Positions 41,902 to 50,213 of a DNA stretch of 64,000 nt are shown in pieces. Under the pieces are notes generated by a model, which did not search any database, had not been told where the DNA came from, and saw only the letters and a list, made by a program, of their open reading frames with translations. The position numbers and the translations under genes were made by a program. How positions within the stretch are numbered: position 1 is the stretch's first letter; the number at the start of each line of letters is the position of its first letter. The stretch comes from Bacillus sp. E(2018) (lineage in GTDB: Bacteria > Bacillota > Bacilli > Bacillales > Fictibacillaceae): NCBI RefSeq assembly GCF_005503015.1, contig NZ_SCOL01000003.1, positions 62,001-126,000 of the forward strand. Reading direction: 5' to 3'.

Positions 41902-42609
41902 ATGATAGATTCATGTGTTTGTCACACGTTAAGATGTTTAAAATACGGACAAGCTGTCGTCCTATTACTAGGGAGTAGGCAGATTCCATTTATTTTTCAA
42001 GGGATCAATGGAAACTGTGTAGTGGGAATAACAAGTGGCAACCAAATGCTTGCTTTAGATTGCGGATGTATTACAGCCGTTATCTGCAGCAGAACGGCAG
42101 TAAACACAAATAGATTTTCTAATCCTAATGTTATTACGATTCCTGATAGCGGAGCTGCAACACCTTATCCTTCAACCATTAATGTGGCAGGTTTAAGTGG
42201 AACAGTTGCAAATGTGACGGTAACTCTTCGTAATCTCACGCATTCATATTTAGCTGATCTGCAAATATTGCTTGTAGGTCCTCAAGGACAGAATGTCATC
42301 TTAATGTCTACAGTTGGAGGCTTTAATCCTGGAGTTGTTAATGCTACGTATACGTTCAGTGATGCTGCAGTAAATTCTATGACAGAAGCTGCTATTCCTC
42401 CATCAGGAATCTACAAACCAAGTAGTACTCCTCCAGTTGACGCATTACCAGGTGCGCCAGGTCTTCCATATGGAACAACTCTTAGCGTTTTTAACGGAAC
42501 GAATCCGAATGGTACTTGGCGATTATATGTATATGATCAATTTGCTGCTGATCAAGGAGCCATCAACAGTGGTTGGGAACTGACTATAACAACACAAGAT
42601 TCATTGTAA
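41902..42609 (+). CDS. Protein with C-terminal proprotein convertase P-domain
   Basis: A 235-residue protein without signal peptide. The N-terminal ~65 residues are Cys-rich (CVCHTLRC, DCGCITAVIC) and unfamiliar. From residue ~75 it is a P/homoB jelly-roll domain: STINVAGLSGTVANVTVTLRN (in part), LADLQILLVGPQGQNVIL, FNGTNPNGTWRLYVYDQ and a final WELTI. P-domains normally sit after subtilisin-like proteases; here there is no protease part. GGGAGGTGGG is the ribosome site. The Cys-rich lead without signal peptide hints at a spore-surface protein, which is only a guess. Confidence 0.75.
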   Translation: MIDSCVCHTLRCLKYGQAVVLLLGSRQIPFIFQGINGNCVVGITSGNQMLALDCGCITAVICSRTAVNTNRFSNPNVITIPDSGAATPYPSTINVAGLSGTVANVTVTLRNLTHSYLADLQILLVGPQGQNVILMSTVGGFNPGVVNATYTFSDAAVNSMTEAAIPPSGIYKPSSTPPVDALPGAPGLPYGTTLSVFNGTNPNGTWRLYVYDQFAADQGAINSGWELTITTQDSL

Positions 42610-42613
42610 CCGT

Positions 42614-42638
42614 AAGACCTCCAACCAAAGGAGGTTTT
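42614..42638 (+). terminator. Terminator after the P-domain gene
   Basis: AAGACCTCC / GGAGGTTTT stem (one G-U pair) with a 7-base loop, followed by a T-rich run. Confidence 0.85.
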
Positions 42639-42647
42639 CTTTTTTTA

Positions 42648-43076
42648 CTACCAATCATTTCGCTTATGTTTACCTTCCATTTGTTCAACACCATCTGGCA
42701 TGCTAAGACCGTGCTGCTTAATGTGGTCTGCATTCTTCACGAAATAGTGATACTTCCAACCTTTTTCGTTATGAAACTCTACCAAAAAGATATAAGGATT
42801 GTATTGCCGTCCAATGTTTTGCGTAATCTGCCACTTTTCATTAGGAAAATTCTTCTCTAAATATGTGGTGAGCTGTTCTTTTTTTACGGAGACATGATAG
42901 TCGATCCAAAATGGACGTATGATGAAAAATAGTAAAACAAGAGCTGTAATGATGCTGGCTGTATATAAGCCGATTTTTCGTTTTGTTTTGGGAATAAAAA
43001 TAGCAACAATGTAAAGTGCGCTGATAAAAGTTAAAGTGAACATGATTTCGATGACTGTGATCGGATGTAAATCCAT
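42648..43076 (-). CDS. Membrane protein of unknown function
   Basis: A 142-residue protein with two N-terminal membrane helices (IEIMFTLTFISALYIVAIFI and GLYTASIITALVLLFFIIRPF, in part) and a ~75-residue soluble C-terminal domain with alternating charged and aromatic residues. AGGAGGC precedes the ATG. No family is recognised. It may be a small Bacillus lineage protein. Confidence 0.65.
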   Translation of the reverse strand: MDLHPITVIEIMFTLTFISALYIVAIFIPKTKRKIGLYTASIITALVLLFFIIRPFWIDYHVSVKKEQLTTYLEKNFPNEKWQITQNIGRQYNPYIFLVEFHNEKGWKYHYFVKNADHIKQHGLSMPDGVEQMEGKHKRNDW

Positions 43077-43193
43077 GCTTATATGCCTCCTGTTCGGAAA
43101 ATGGAGTTTAATCCTTAATGTATTCTATACAGAGAGCCAAATTTCTTCTTATTTAGGCGCTCATTTCCGTGCTTGCCGGACACCAAGCAAACG

Positions 43194-43284
43194 AATCCAC
43201 AAGAATAGCTTCTGAATCCTGAAAAAAGCACACTGAATCAAAAAGTTTAGCCGTTCAATCCACGAGTTTTAGACTCCAATCCAC
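43194..43284 (-). repeat. Degenerate 21-bp tandem repeat (five units)
   Basis: On the plus strand AATCCAC, AATCCTG, AATCAAA, AATCCAC and AATCCAC begin at 43194, 43215, 43236, 43257 and 43278, exactly 21 bases apart. On the minus strand the unit reads GTGGATT followed by 14 variable bases, often with CTAAA. It lies in the 322-base gap 43077-43398, which otherwise holds only the terminator at 43335 and no gene. Confidence 0.75.
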
Positions 43285-43334
43285 ATTTTTAGTCAGCCGC
43301 ATTAATTTTGTCCACCTCAAATGGACACCACGTC

Positions 43335-43368
43335 AAAAAAGCCGCACCCTCACAACACAAGGGGCAGC
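43335..43368 (-). terminator. Terminator of the CopD/DUF2269-like gene
   Basis: On the minus strand GCTGCCCCT pairs with AGGGTGCGGC (one bulge), followed by six T. It lies about 30 bases after the stop of the gene at 43399-43842. Confidence 0.7.
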
Positions 43369-43398
43369 TTCCACCAATCCTATCAATCAATCCAAATC

Positions 43399-43842
43399 TC
43401 ACCACCACAAATATGGCTTTCCAACCATAAACCAAAGCATGATCATCAATAATCCGAGGTAAATCCAAACAGCACGTTGTAATTTCCGAGCGAGCTCCAC
43501 TTTATCATGCGCTTCTTCACCAAACTTACGAAGCGTCGGTGAAAAGGCGCGGGCTAAAAAGAACAGCGAACAGAACAAGATAATTAAAGTCATGAGGATC
43601 CACGGTGTATCCCACGTCCATGGTCCAATAAAAACAAGCAATAAACCTGAGAATACCAAGACGTGACCCGCGTGTTTGGCGAGCCAAACGACAAACCGAA
43701 ATGTGCCAAGGTGGGCGTGCATCTCATCTCCTGTTGCTGTTCGCAGCTTTTTGATCAGTGGGAACAGGATAAAGAACGGTCCAACTGAAATAATCACGCT
43801 TAAAATATGGATATACAGCAAAATACGATACAAAACATCCAT
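43399..43842 (-). CDS. Four-helix membrane protein, CopD/DUF2269-like
   Basis: A 147-residue protein with four membrane segments. His residues in YIHILSVIISVGPFF and WLAKHAGHVLVFSG fall at helix positions like those of heme- or copper-linked CopD/DUF2269 proteins. The stop of the preceding gene lies about 10 bases upstream and no clear SD is seen, so translation is probably coupled. ATG 43842 is chosen over the TTG directly before it. Function unknown. Confidence 0.65.
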   Translation of the reverse strand: MDVLYRILLYIHILSVIISVGPFFILFPLIKKLRTATGDEMHAHLGTFRFVVWLAKHAGHVLVFSGLLLVFIGPWTWDTPWILMTLIILFCSLFFLARAFSPTLRKFGEEAHDKVELARKLQRAVWIYLGLLMIMLWFMVGKPYLWW

Positions 43843-43853
43843 CAAGTTATGAT

Positions 43854-44201
43854 TTAGCCTTTAGCAGGACTGAATTCGTGAACCCATACTTGCATATGAG
43901 GAAGCCACGGCATACCTGGGTGGTACGAAAGAATAGCGTTCTTATACTCATCAACCGTTGCAAAGCCTTCGTCTTGAGCGTGTTGATCGGTTAGTTCACC
44001 AAGGGATTGTCGGTATACATTGTTCACTACGAACGATTGCCCTTCTAATTCCATGATTTCCCCAATGTCTGCATAACGGCCGTTACGGCGAGTTGCCGTT
44101 TTCTTGCCTTCTAGAACTTTAGCAACATCAGCTGGCATCGTTACGAGTCTTTCAATCGAACACGTTTTTGGTGGCAAATTGTTGTTTTCTTGATATGTCA
44201 T
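43854..44201 (-). CDS. ASCH-domain protein
   Basis: A 115-residue protein with a PUA-like ASCH fold: SIERLVTMPADVAKVLEGKKTATRRNGRYADIGEIMELEG (shown only by its key parts LEGKKTATRR and DIGEIMEL) and a final MQVWVHEF. ASCH proteins bind RNA or modified nucleosides; some cleave N4-acetylcytidine. AAAGGAG nine bases before ATG 44201 sets the start; the frame is open to 44222. It is cotranscribed with the membrane gene that follows. Confidence 0.78.
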   Translation of the reverse strand: MTYQENNNLPPKTCSIERLVTMPADVAKVLEGKKTATRRNGRYADIGEIMELEGQSFVVNNVYRQSLGELTDQHAQDEGFATVDEYKNAILSYHPGMPWLPHMQVWVHEFSPAKG

Positions 44202-44365
44202 ATGTAAAAACTCCTTTTTCATTTCTCCAATTCCTAATGTATCACATTTTATTAAGTAGTCTGTCTATTTTTATCGGAAGAAAACGGTAAGATGTGTCTT
44301 TGCTATGTGGAGTCAGTACCTTTATAATCAAGAGATGACTCTACCTGAGGGAGGCTAATTAGGTT

Positions 44366-46507
44366 TTGATAGAAAAAGCAAAGCAAATGCTGAATTTGCA
44401 TTACGGTTATTCTTCATTCCGGAACGGACAAGAGCAAGCGATACAATCGGTTTTAGCGGGTGACGATACACTCTGTGTTATGCCTACAGGTGGCGGGAAA
44501 TCGATCTGTTACCAAATACCTGCCCTTGTTTTTGAAGGAACGACAATTGTTATTTCTCCTTTAATTTCATTAATGAAAGATCAGGTTGATACATTATTGC
44601 AGTTAGGTATTTCCGCGGCCTTCATCAATAGTTCACTTACAGCAGCAGAGGCGAGAGAACGAATGGAAAAGGCGAAAAGCGGTGAGTATAAACTTTTATA
44701 TATTGCACCAGAACGCCTAGAATCTTATGACTTTATGGATCATTTGCGACAGATTGATATCCCTTTGATCGCAGTAGATGAAGCACACTGTATCTCGCAA
44801 TGGGGACACGATTTCAGACCGAGCTACCAACGTATTCAAAGAATGATCGGGAATCTGCCGAATCGTCCGGTAGTGCTCGCGTTAACGGCAACAGCTACAC
44901 CGCGTGTTCGCCAGGACATCTGCTGGTCGCTTGATATTGATGAAAACAAGACGGTATTAACAGGATTTGAACGTGAAAACTTATCTTTTTCTGTGATTAA
45001 AGGACAAGACCGTCTTTCTTACTTAAAAGATTTTCTCAAAAAGAACGAGAAAGAAGCGGGGATCATATACGCAGCAACACGTAAAACGGTTGATCAGCTT
45101 TATGAAACACTCCAAAAAAATGGCATCAACGTATCTCGTTATCATGCAGGAATGAATGACAACGAGCGTATGGAACAACAAGAACAATTTCTTCAAGATG
45201 AGTCATCAGTCATGGTGGCTACTTCTGCGTTTGGGATGGGTATCGATAAATCAAATATCAGATATGTGATCCATTTTCAGCTTCCTAAAAACATGGAAAG
45301 CTATTATCAAGAAGCTGGCCGTGCTGGCCGTGATGGTCTTCCAAGTGAATGTATCCTGCTATATTCATCACAAGACGTTCAGGTACAGCGTTTTCTGATC
45401 GATCAATCTAGTGAACAGGATCGTATGGCCCAAGAGCTGGAGAAGCTTCAACTCATGGTGGACTATTGCTACACAGAAAGCTGTTTGCAGCAATCCATCG
45501 TCCGTTATTTTAGTGACGAGGAAATACCACCATGCGGCCGGTGCGGCAACTGTACGGATGATCGCGATAGCATCGATGTAACAAGAGAAGCGCAGATCGT
45601 GTTGTCCTGTATCGTACGAATGGGGCAGAAGCGTTTCGGAAAGACATTGATCGCACAAGTACTGACTGGTTCCAAAAATAAAAAAGTGTTAGAGATGCGA
45701 TTTAATAAACTGCCAACTTACGGCATGCTGAAAGATAAAAGTACGAAAGAAGTAACAGATCTTATCGAATTTTTTATCTCACAAGAGATCATCGCCGTTG
45801 AACATGGTACGTTCCCAACTCTTTATATAAAAGAAAAAGGGAAAGACATCCTGCTCGGAAAAGAACAGATTATGCGTAAAGAAGCGGTCGTAACGAAACA
45901 AGTGGCTGCAGATGACCCGTTATTTGAAGAGCTTCGAATCGTACGTAAGACAATAGCTGAACAAGAGAATGTTCCACCGTTCGTTATATTTGCAGATACC
46001 GCATTAAAAGACATGTGCGTGAAACTTCCTGAATCAAGAACTGAATTCTTGAGTGTGACGGGTGTGGGTCAGAATAAGCTAGAAAAGTATGGAGAGCGAT
46101 TTATTTCTGCCATTTCTACCTATTTGGCTGAGCATCCAGAGCGAAGAGAAAGTGCTGATCAACGTACAGTTTCAAAAGAGCCTGCCAAAAAGACAACGCC
46201 TGATTCTCATCTTGAAACATACACTTTCTATAAAGAGAAGATGTCAGTCGATGAGATCGCTGAACACCGCAATCTAGCCGTCAGTACGGTCGAGAGTCAT
46301 CTCGTTCAATGCATGCAAGATGGAATGGACGTTCATATGGAGGATCTCATTCCAGATGAATATGTCTCAGAAATTGAACATGCTATTCAACAAGCCGGCG
46401 GAGAAAAGTTAAAGCCGATCAAAGAATTACTTCCTGAAGAAGTAAGTTACTTTATGATTAAAGTGTACTTGCTGCAAAACGAAAATAAGAAACGGGTGAC
46501 AAGATGA
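44366..46507 (+). CDS. recQ: ATP-dependent DNA helicase RecQ
   Basis: A 713-residue superfamily-2 3'-5' helicase. It shows Walker A PTGGGKS (residues 40-46), DEAH at 138-141 in VDEAHCISQWGHDFR, motif VI QEAGRAGRDG, the RQC zinc cysteines (CYTESC ... CGRCGNC), an HRDC domain (~510-590) and a C-terminal HTH_40 domain. It unwinds recombination and replication intermediates. The start is TTG about 11 bases after GAGGGAGG. The stop overlaps the methyltransferase gene by ATGA. It heads a tight run that continues into mqnB and mqnD. Confidence 0.93.
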   Translation: MIEKAKQMLNLHYGYSSFRNGQEQAIQSVLAGDDTLCVMPTGGGKSICYQIPALVFEGTTIVISPLISLMKDQVDTLLQLGISAAFINSSLTAAEARERMEKAKSGEYKLLYIAPERLESYDFMDHLRQIDIPLIAVDEAHCISQWGHDFRPSYQRIQRMIGNLPNRPVVLALTATATPRVRQDICWSLDIDENKTVLTGFERENLSFSVIKGQDRLSYLKDFLKKNEKEAGIIYAATRKTVDQLYETLQKNGINVSRYHAGMNDNERMEQQEQFLQDESSVMVATSAFGMGIDKSNIRYVIHFQLPKNMESYYQEAGRAGRDGLPSECILLYSSQDVQVQRFLIDQSSEQDRMAQELEKLQLMVDYCYTESCLQQSIVRYFSDEEIPPCGRCGNCTDDRDSIDVTREAQIVLSCIVRMGQKRFGKTLIAQVLTGSKNKKVLEMRFNKLPTYGMLKDKSTKEVTDLIEFFISQEIIAVEHGTFPTLYIKEKGKDILLGKEQIMRKEAVVTKQVAADDPLFEELRIVRKTIAEQENVPPFVIFADTALKDMCVKLPESRTEFLSVTGVGQNKLEKYGERFISAISTYLAEHPERRESADQRTVSKEPAKKTTPDSHLETYTFYKEKMSVDEIAEHRNLAVSTVESHLVQCMQDGMDVHMEDLIPDEYVSEIEHAIQQAGGEKLKPIKELLPEEVSYFMIKVYLLQNENKKRVTR

Positions 46508-47700
46508 AAAAGAATGTCCGATTAAAAGTAAAACCATCTTATGTAAAAGGGTTAAAAACAGGCTTTCCATTGATTACGGAAGATGCTGTTCAAAATATAA
46601 GCAATGTAAAAGAAGAAGGAACGATCATCGAACTGTTTGATGAAAAGAATGTGTTCCTCGGTAAGGGATATTACGGCAAACAAAATAAAGGTCGTGGATG
46701 GGTACTCACGCAAAATTCACAAGAACTCATCGACCAAGAATTTTTTGAAAAGAAAATAAAAAAAGCGATCAACCATCGCCAAGATCTTTTTAACAATTAT
46801 GAAACGACAGCATTCCGCGTTTTTAACGGTGAGGGAGACGGAATCGGTGGGTTGACAATCGACCACTATAACGGCTACTACGTTCTAACTTGGTATAGTG
46901 AAGGCATCTACTCTTTTAAAGAGGAAGTGATCGCCTCTCTTAAAGAACTTGTTAAAGTAAAAGGGATTTATGAAAAGAAGCGTTTTGCTGTAAAAGGAAA
47001 ATATATTGATGATGACGATTTTGTTGAAGGTGAACAAGCGCCGAGTCCACTGATCGTGAGAGAGAATGGAATCCACTTTGCGGTTTATCTGAATGATGGT
47101 GCGATGGTCGGTGTTTTCTTAGATCAGCGTGATGTTCGAAAAACGATCCGTGATCAATATGCGAAAGGGAAAACCGTTCTTAACACGTTCTCTTACACAG
47201 GGGCGTTTTCAGTTGCGGCCGCTCTTGGTGGAGCAACGAAAACGACAAGCGTTGATCTAGCGAACAGAAGCCGAAGCAAGACGCAAGAACAGTTCAGTGT
47301 GAACGGTCTGGACTATGAGGACCACGATATCATCGTAGAAGATGTGTTCAACTACTTTAAATATGCTGTTCGAAAAGAGCTGTCATTCGACCTAGTAATC
47401 TTAGATCCTCCGAGCTTTGCGCGTTCTAAAAAACATACGTTCAGTGCAGGGAAAGATTATCCAGATTTATTAGCACAAGCGATTCAGATCACAGAAACAA
47501 ACGGTGTAATCGTAGCTTCTTCTAACTGCTCAACATTTGGAATGAAAAAGTTCAAAGAGATGATAGCGTCAGCTTTTAAACAAACAGGCGGAACGTATAA
47601 CATTTTGGAAGAGTTTAAGCTTCCACAAGATTTCAAAACACACAAAGAGTTCAAAGAAGGTAACTATTTAAAAGTAGTGTTCATTGAAAAATTAAGCTAA
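46504..47700 (+). CDS. Class I rRNA large-subunit methyltransferase, RlmI-like
   Basis: A 398-residue SAM-dependent enzyme. An N-terminal PUA domain (RLKVKPSYVKGLKTGFPLI, in part) is followed by the central RlmI fold and a Rossmann methyltransferase: VLNTFSYTGAFSVAAALGG, SVDLANRS, and LVILDPPSFARSK, in which DPPSF binds the target base. RlmI makes m5C1962 in 23S rRNA; the closest B. subtilis relative is YwbD. It overlaps recQ by four bases, and 19 bases separate it from mqnB. The precise target nucleotide is by family. Confidence 0.88.
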   Translation: MKKNVRLKVKPSYVKGLKTGFPLITEDAVQNISNVKEEGTIIELFDEKNVFLGKGYYGKQNKGRGWVLTQNSQELIDQEFFEKKIKKAINHRQDLFNNYETTAFRVFNGEGDGIGGLTIDHYNGYYVLTWYSEGIYSFKEEVIASLKELVKVKGIYEKKRFAVKGKYIDDDDFVEGEQAPSPLIVRENGIHFAVYLNDGAMVGVFLDQRDVRKTIRDQYAKGKTVLNTFSYTGAFSVAAALGGATKTTSVDLANRSRSKTQEQFSVNGLDYEDHDIIVEDVFNYFKYAVRKELSFDLVILDPPSFARSKKHTFSAGKDYPDLLAQAIQITETNGVIVASSNCSTFGMKKFKEMIASAFKQTGGTYNILEEFKLPQDFKTHKEFKEGNYLKVVFIEKLS

Positions 47701-47719
47701 CCGGCGAAAGGGGATCTTC

Positions 47720-48382
47720 ATGTCGATGAATAACGAACGCCGTATTTTAATCATGACTTCTGTAGCTGCTGAAAAAGAGGCAATCTTAAAAGGAATTGGC
47801 CAAACATCTTCAATTGATGTCGTATTAGCTGGAGTTGGTCCGATCTCAGCGGGTATTCAAACCACAAAAGCACTTTTAACGAAAGACTATGACGTTGTGA
47901 TCAACATGGGAATTGCCGGCGGTTTTCAGGAAAAAGCAGATGTTGGAACACTTGTTATTGCAGATGAGATGATTTCAGGAGATCTTGGGGCAGAATCTCC
48001 TGAAGGATTCATCACATTGGATGAACTTGGGTTTGGTGCTTCAACGCGCATAAAAGCAGATAGCGAACTAGTCATGCACTGCTTAACGTCATTAAAGCTC
48101 GCAGGAGTAGCTGTTCAACTTGGTCATGTTCTCACTCTGTCTTCAGTAACAGGAACTTCTGAAACCACGAAGAATCTTCAGGATCGTGAGCCTGATGCCT
48201 TAGCAGAGGCGATGGAAGGTTATGGTGTAGCGCTTGCAGCACAAGAATTTGGAAAGCCCGTGCTTGAGATACGTTCCATATCAAATCCGATTGGTCCGCG
48301 AGATCGTTCTGCTTGGCGTATGAAGGAAGCGTTCGATACACTGGAGAGAGCTAGTAAAGTTATCGCGGAGGTTTTGTTATGA
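47720..48382 (+). CDS. mqnB: Futalosine hydrolase
   Basis: A 220-residue nucleoside-phosphorylase-fold enzyme that removes the base from futalosine (or aminofutalosine) in the alternative menaquinone pathway. It shows VVINMGIAGGF, an AMEGYGVALAA segment that contacts the ribose, and the C-terminal EIRSISNPIGPRDRSAW (in part) typical of MqnB rather than MTA/SAH nucleosidase. AAAGGGGAT precedes the ATG. It overlaps mqnD by four bases, which strongly supports the assignment. Confidence 0.9.
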   Translation: MSMNNERRILIMTSVAAEKEAILKGIGQTSSIDVVLAGVGPISAGIQTTKALLTKDYDVVINMGIAGGFQEKADVGTLVIADEMISGDLGAESPEGFITLDELGFGASTRIKADSELVMHCLTSLKLAGVAVQLGHVLTLSSVTGTSETTKNLQDREPDALAEAMEGYGVALAAQEFGKPVLEIRSISNPIGPRDRSAWRMKEAFDTLERASKVIAEVLL

Positions 48383-49227
48383 GTAAAATGAGTATTGCTT
48401 TTTCACCTTGTCCCAATGACACGTTTGTTTTTCATGCATTGGTACATGGTCTTGTTCCTGGAGCTCCAGAATTTAATGTTACATATGCAGATATAGATAT
48501 CACAAACGGTTTAGCCGCTGAATCAGATGAACTTGATATTTTAAAGATCTCTTACGCAGCGCTTCCTTATGTTTTGGATAAATATGCTCTGCTTCCATGC
48601 GGCGGTGCACTCGGTCGTGGATGTGGTCCGTTAGTTCTTGTGAATGAGCCAGGTGATGTTACGCCTGACATGCTATCTGGAGCAAGGGTAGCTGTTCCAA
48701 GTGAACGCTCTACCGCCTACATGCTGTTCCGTTTATGGGCAGCACAAAATGTACCAGGCGGAGTAGGCGAGATCATCGTTATGCCGTTTAATGAGATTAT
48801 GCCTGCTGTAAAAGACGGCAAGATTGATGCAGGGCTTGTTATCCATGAAGCTCGCTTTACGTATCAAAATTACGGACTAAATTTGTTGGCTGATATGGGT
48901 AGCTGGTGGGAAGAGGATACGGGATTGCCCATACCGCTTGGAGCGATTATCGCGCGCCGTTCACTAGATTTAGAGTCTATTTCAGGGTGGATTCGTGAAT
49001 CAGTAGAGTATGCGTGGCGTAATCCTGAGGCATCTAGAGATTATGTGATGCATCACGCGAGCGAACTCTCAGAGGACGTTGCTAAATCCCATATCGATCT
49101 GTATGTGAATGATTTTACCGCTGATCTAGGAGACAAGGGCTTCGAGGCTATAACAACTCTATTGAACCGGGCTGGAGAAGAAGGCATCGTGCCGAAGAAG
49201 GATTATACAAATCTATTGAAGAGTTAA
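48379..49227 (+). CDS. mqnD: 1,4-dihydroxy-6-naphthoate synthase
   Basis: A 282-residue enzyme with a periplasmic-binding-protein-like fold that converts cyclic dehypoxanthine futalosine to 1,4-dihydroxy-6-naphthoate. Family markers are the N-terminal SIAFSPCPNDTFVFHALV, DILKISYAALPYV, CGGALGRGCGPLV and a central VIHEARFTYQ. It is translationally coupled to mqnB. mqnA, mqnC and mqnE are not in the window, so the pathway is split over the chromosome. No terminator follows; a 21-bp repeat array begins almost at once. Confidence 0.92.
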   Translation: MSKMSIAFSPCPNDTFVFHALVHGLVPGAPEFNVTYADIDITNGLAAESDELDILKISYAALPYVLDKYALLPCGGALGRGCGPLVLVNEPGDVTPDMLSGARVAVPSERSTAYMLFRLWAAQNVPGGVGEIIVMPFNEIMPAVKDGKIDAGLVIHEARFTYQNYGLNLLADMGSWWEEDTGLPIPLGAIIARRSLDLESISGWIRESVEYAWRNPEASRDYVMHHASELSEDVAKSHIDLYVNDFTADLGDKGFEAITTLLNRAGEEGIVPKKDYTNLLKS

Positions 49228-49251
49228 AAAATGGAAAAATTAATTCTTAGA

Positions 49252-49356
49252 TTGGACAGATTATTAGGGACTTTGGACAGATTATCAAGTGAATCGGACA
49301 GATTAAAGTGAACATTGGACAGATTAACTCCTAGATTGGACAGATTACCTAATAAA
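49252..49356 (+). repeat. 21-bp tandem repeat array (five units)
   Basis: TTGGACAGATTA (one copy TCGGACAGATTA) starts at 49252, 49273, 49294, 49315 and 49336, exactly 21 bases apart; the other nine bases of each unit vary. An ATG at 49231 is in frame with the first three units and would give a 26-residue peptide with LDRL repeats ending at TGA 49309, but it has no good SD. The array directly follows mqnD. Confidence 0.88.
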
Positions 49357-49392
49357 ACCTGCATAATGTAGAATTAACCACTCTCCACATCG

Positions 49393-49436
49393 GCGCATAC
49401 CTTATAACGAGAAGAAAAACTGTTATAAGGAGGCGC
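49393..49436 (+). promoter_or_regulatory. Hairpin sequestering the ribosome site of the next gene
   Basis: CCTTATAAC (49400-49408) pairs with GTTATAAGG (49422-49430), and outer GCGC pairs with GCGC (49393-49396, 49433-49436). The SD AAGGAGG (49427-49433) lies in the 3' arm, so folding would block translation of the small membrane protein. Confidence 0.6.
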
Positions 49437-49439
49437 AAT

Positions 49440-49628
49440 ATGTCTAATACAAACGTATTAACACTCATTGGGGCTTTGTTAGCTGGTTATTTTCTACTTG
49501 CACTTCCACTAGGCGGCACGTTTTTAGCTGCATTCGGTCCAGCTGTTAAAATTATCGCGGTTTTAACTGTTCTAGTTTTTGGAGCTGTATTGATTTATAA
49601 AGGGCTCAAGGAAATATTAAGAAAATAG
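49440..49628 (+). CDS. Small two-helix membrane protein
   Basis: A 62-residue, very hydrophobic protein: helix one at about residues 6-30 (LIGALLAGYFLLALPLGGTF), helix two at ~35-55 (IIAVLTVLVFGAVLIYKGL), then a basic tail. AAGGAGG lies seven bases before the ATG. No family is recognised. Its ribosome site sits in a stable inverted repeat, and a terminator follows, so it is a single-gene unit with possible translational control. Confidence 0.75.
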   Translation: MSNTNVLTLIGALLAGYFLLALPLGGTFLAAFGPAVKIIAVLTVLVFGAVLIYKGLKEILRK

Positions 49629-49635
49629 ACATGAA

Positions 49636-49665
49636 GAAACCCGCTGTAACTTAAAAGCGGGTTTC
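49636..49665 (+). terminator. Terminator after the small membrane protein
   Basis: A 10-bp stem GAAACCCGCT / AGCGGGTTTC is followed by T-rich sequence; it may also serve the convergent gene at 49673. Confidence 0.8.
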
Positions 49666-49672
49666 CTTGTTT

Positions 49673-50125
49673 TTATTTAGGAAGCAAATCACGAAGCTCT
49701 TCTGTCATCTGATCTAAAAGCTCAGGCCGTCCGTGAAATTGAGCAGGTGTGTTTTGGAAAAGTTTAATGTACCAATTATCCTCTTCTCTAACTGCAATTA
49801 CCGTATGATGTGTGTTCAATTCTTGAGATAGTTCCGTTTTCCCTACTGGTATCATGCCAGCAATAGCGCGAATCATGACAGCCTCATCGCTTAAGAAAGA
49901 TACGTTCTTCACTTTTGCGTAATAAGGTGGAGTGGGGAAGCTGTTAAAAATGGGCTCGAGATGTGCATGTATCTCTTCAGGACCGAACGCCTGACTTCCA
50001 TCATATCCAACCATCTCGCCGTCTTCAGTAAAATGATCAGCCATAGCACGTGAATTCCGTTCGTTCCATCCGTGTATAAAGTTAAAATATAGATCTTCAA
50101 CAGCTTTTGTATGTTCTGTATCCAT
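49673..50125 (-). CDS. SnoaL/NTF2-like (SgcJ/EcaC-type) protein
   Basis: A 150-residue single-domain protein with the cone-shaped NTF2 fold. It shows VEDLYFNFIHGWNERNSRAMADHFTEDGEMVGYDG (key parts WNERNSRAMADHFTEDGE) and a final strand pair HHTVIAVREEDNWYIKLFQNTP (in part). The family (DUF4440/SgcJ) covers small isomerase-like or unknown enzymes. ATG 50125 follows TGGAGGAC; the upstream frame to 50170 lacks a ribosome site. Function unknown. Confidence 0.78.
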   Translation of the reverse strand: MDTEHTKAVEDLYFNFIHGWNERNSRAMADHFTEDGEMVGYDGSQAFGPEEIHAHLEPIFNSFPTPPYYAKVKNVSFLSDEAVMIRAIAGMIPVGKTELSQELNTHHTVIAVREEDNWYIKLFQNTPAQFHGRPELLDQMTEELRDLLPK

Positions 50126-50213
50126 TACTAAACCTGTCCTCCATCTGTAAGATTGTCTTTTGTTCATCATAACAAAACAGCCACCATCCTCAAAATGGTA
50201 GCTGCTTCAAATC

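Noticed and set aside
49252..49356. Possible CRISPR array
   Set aside because: The unit is 21 bases with only 12 conserved and 9 variable, far too short for repeats and spacers, and there are no cas genes.
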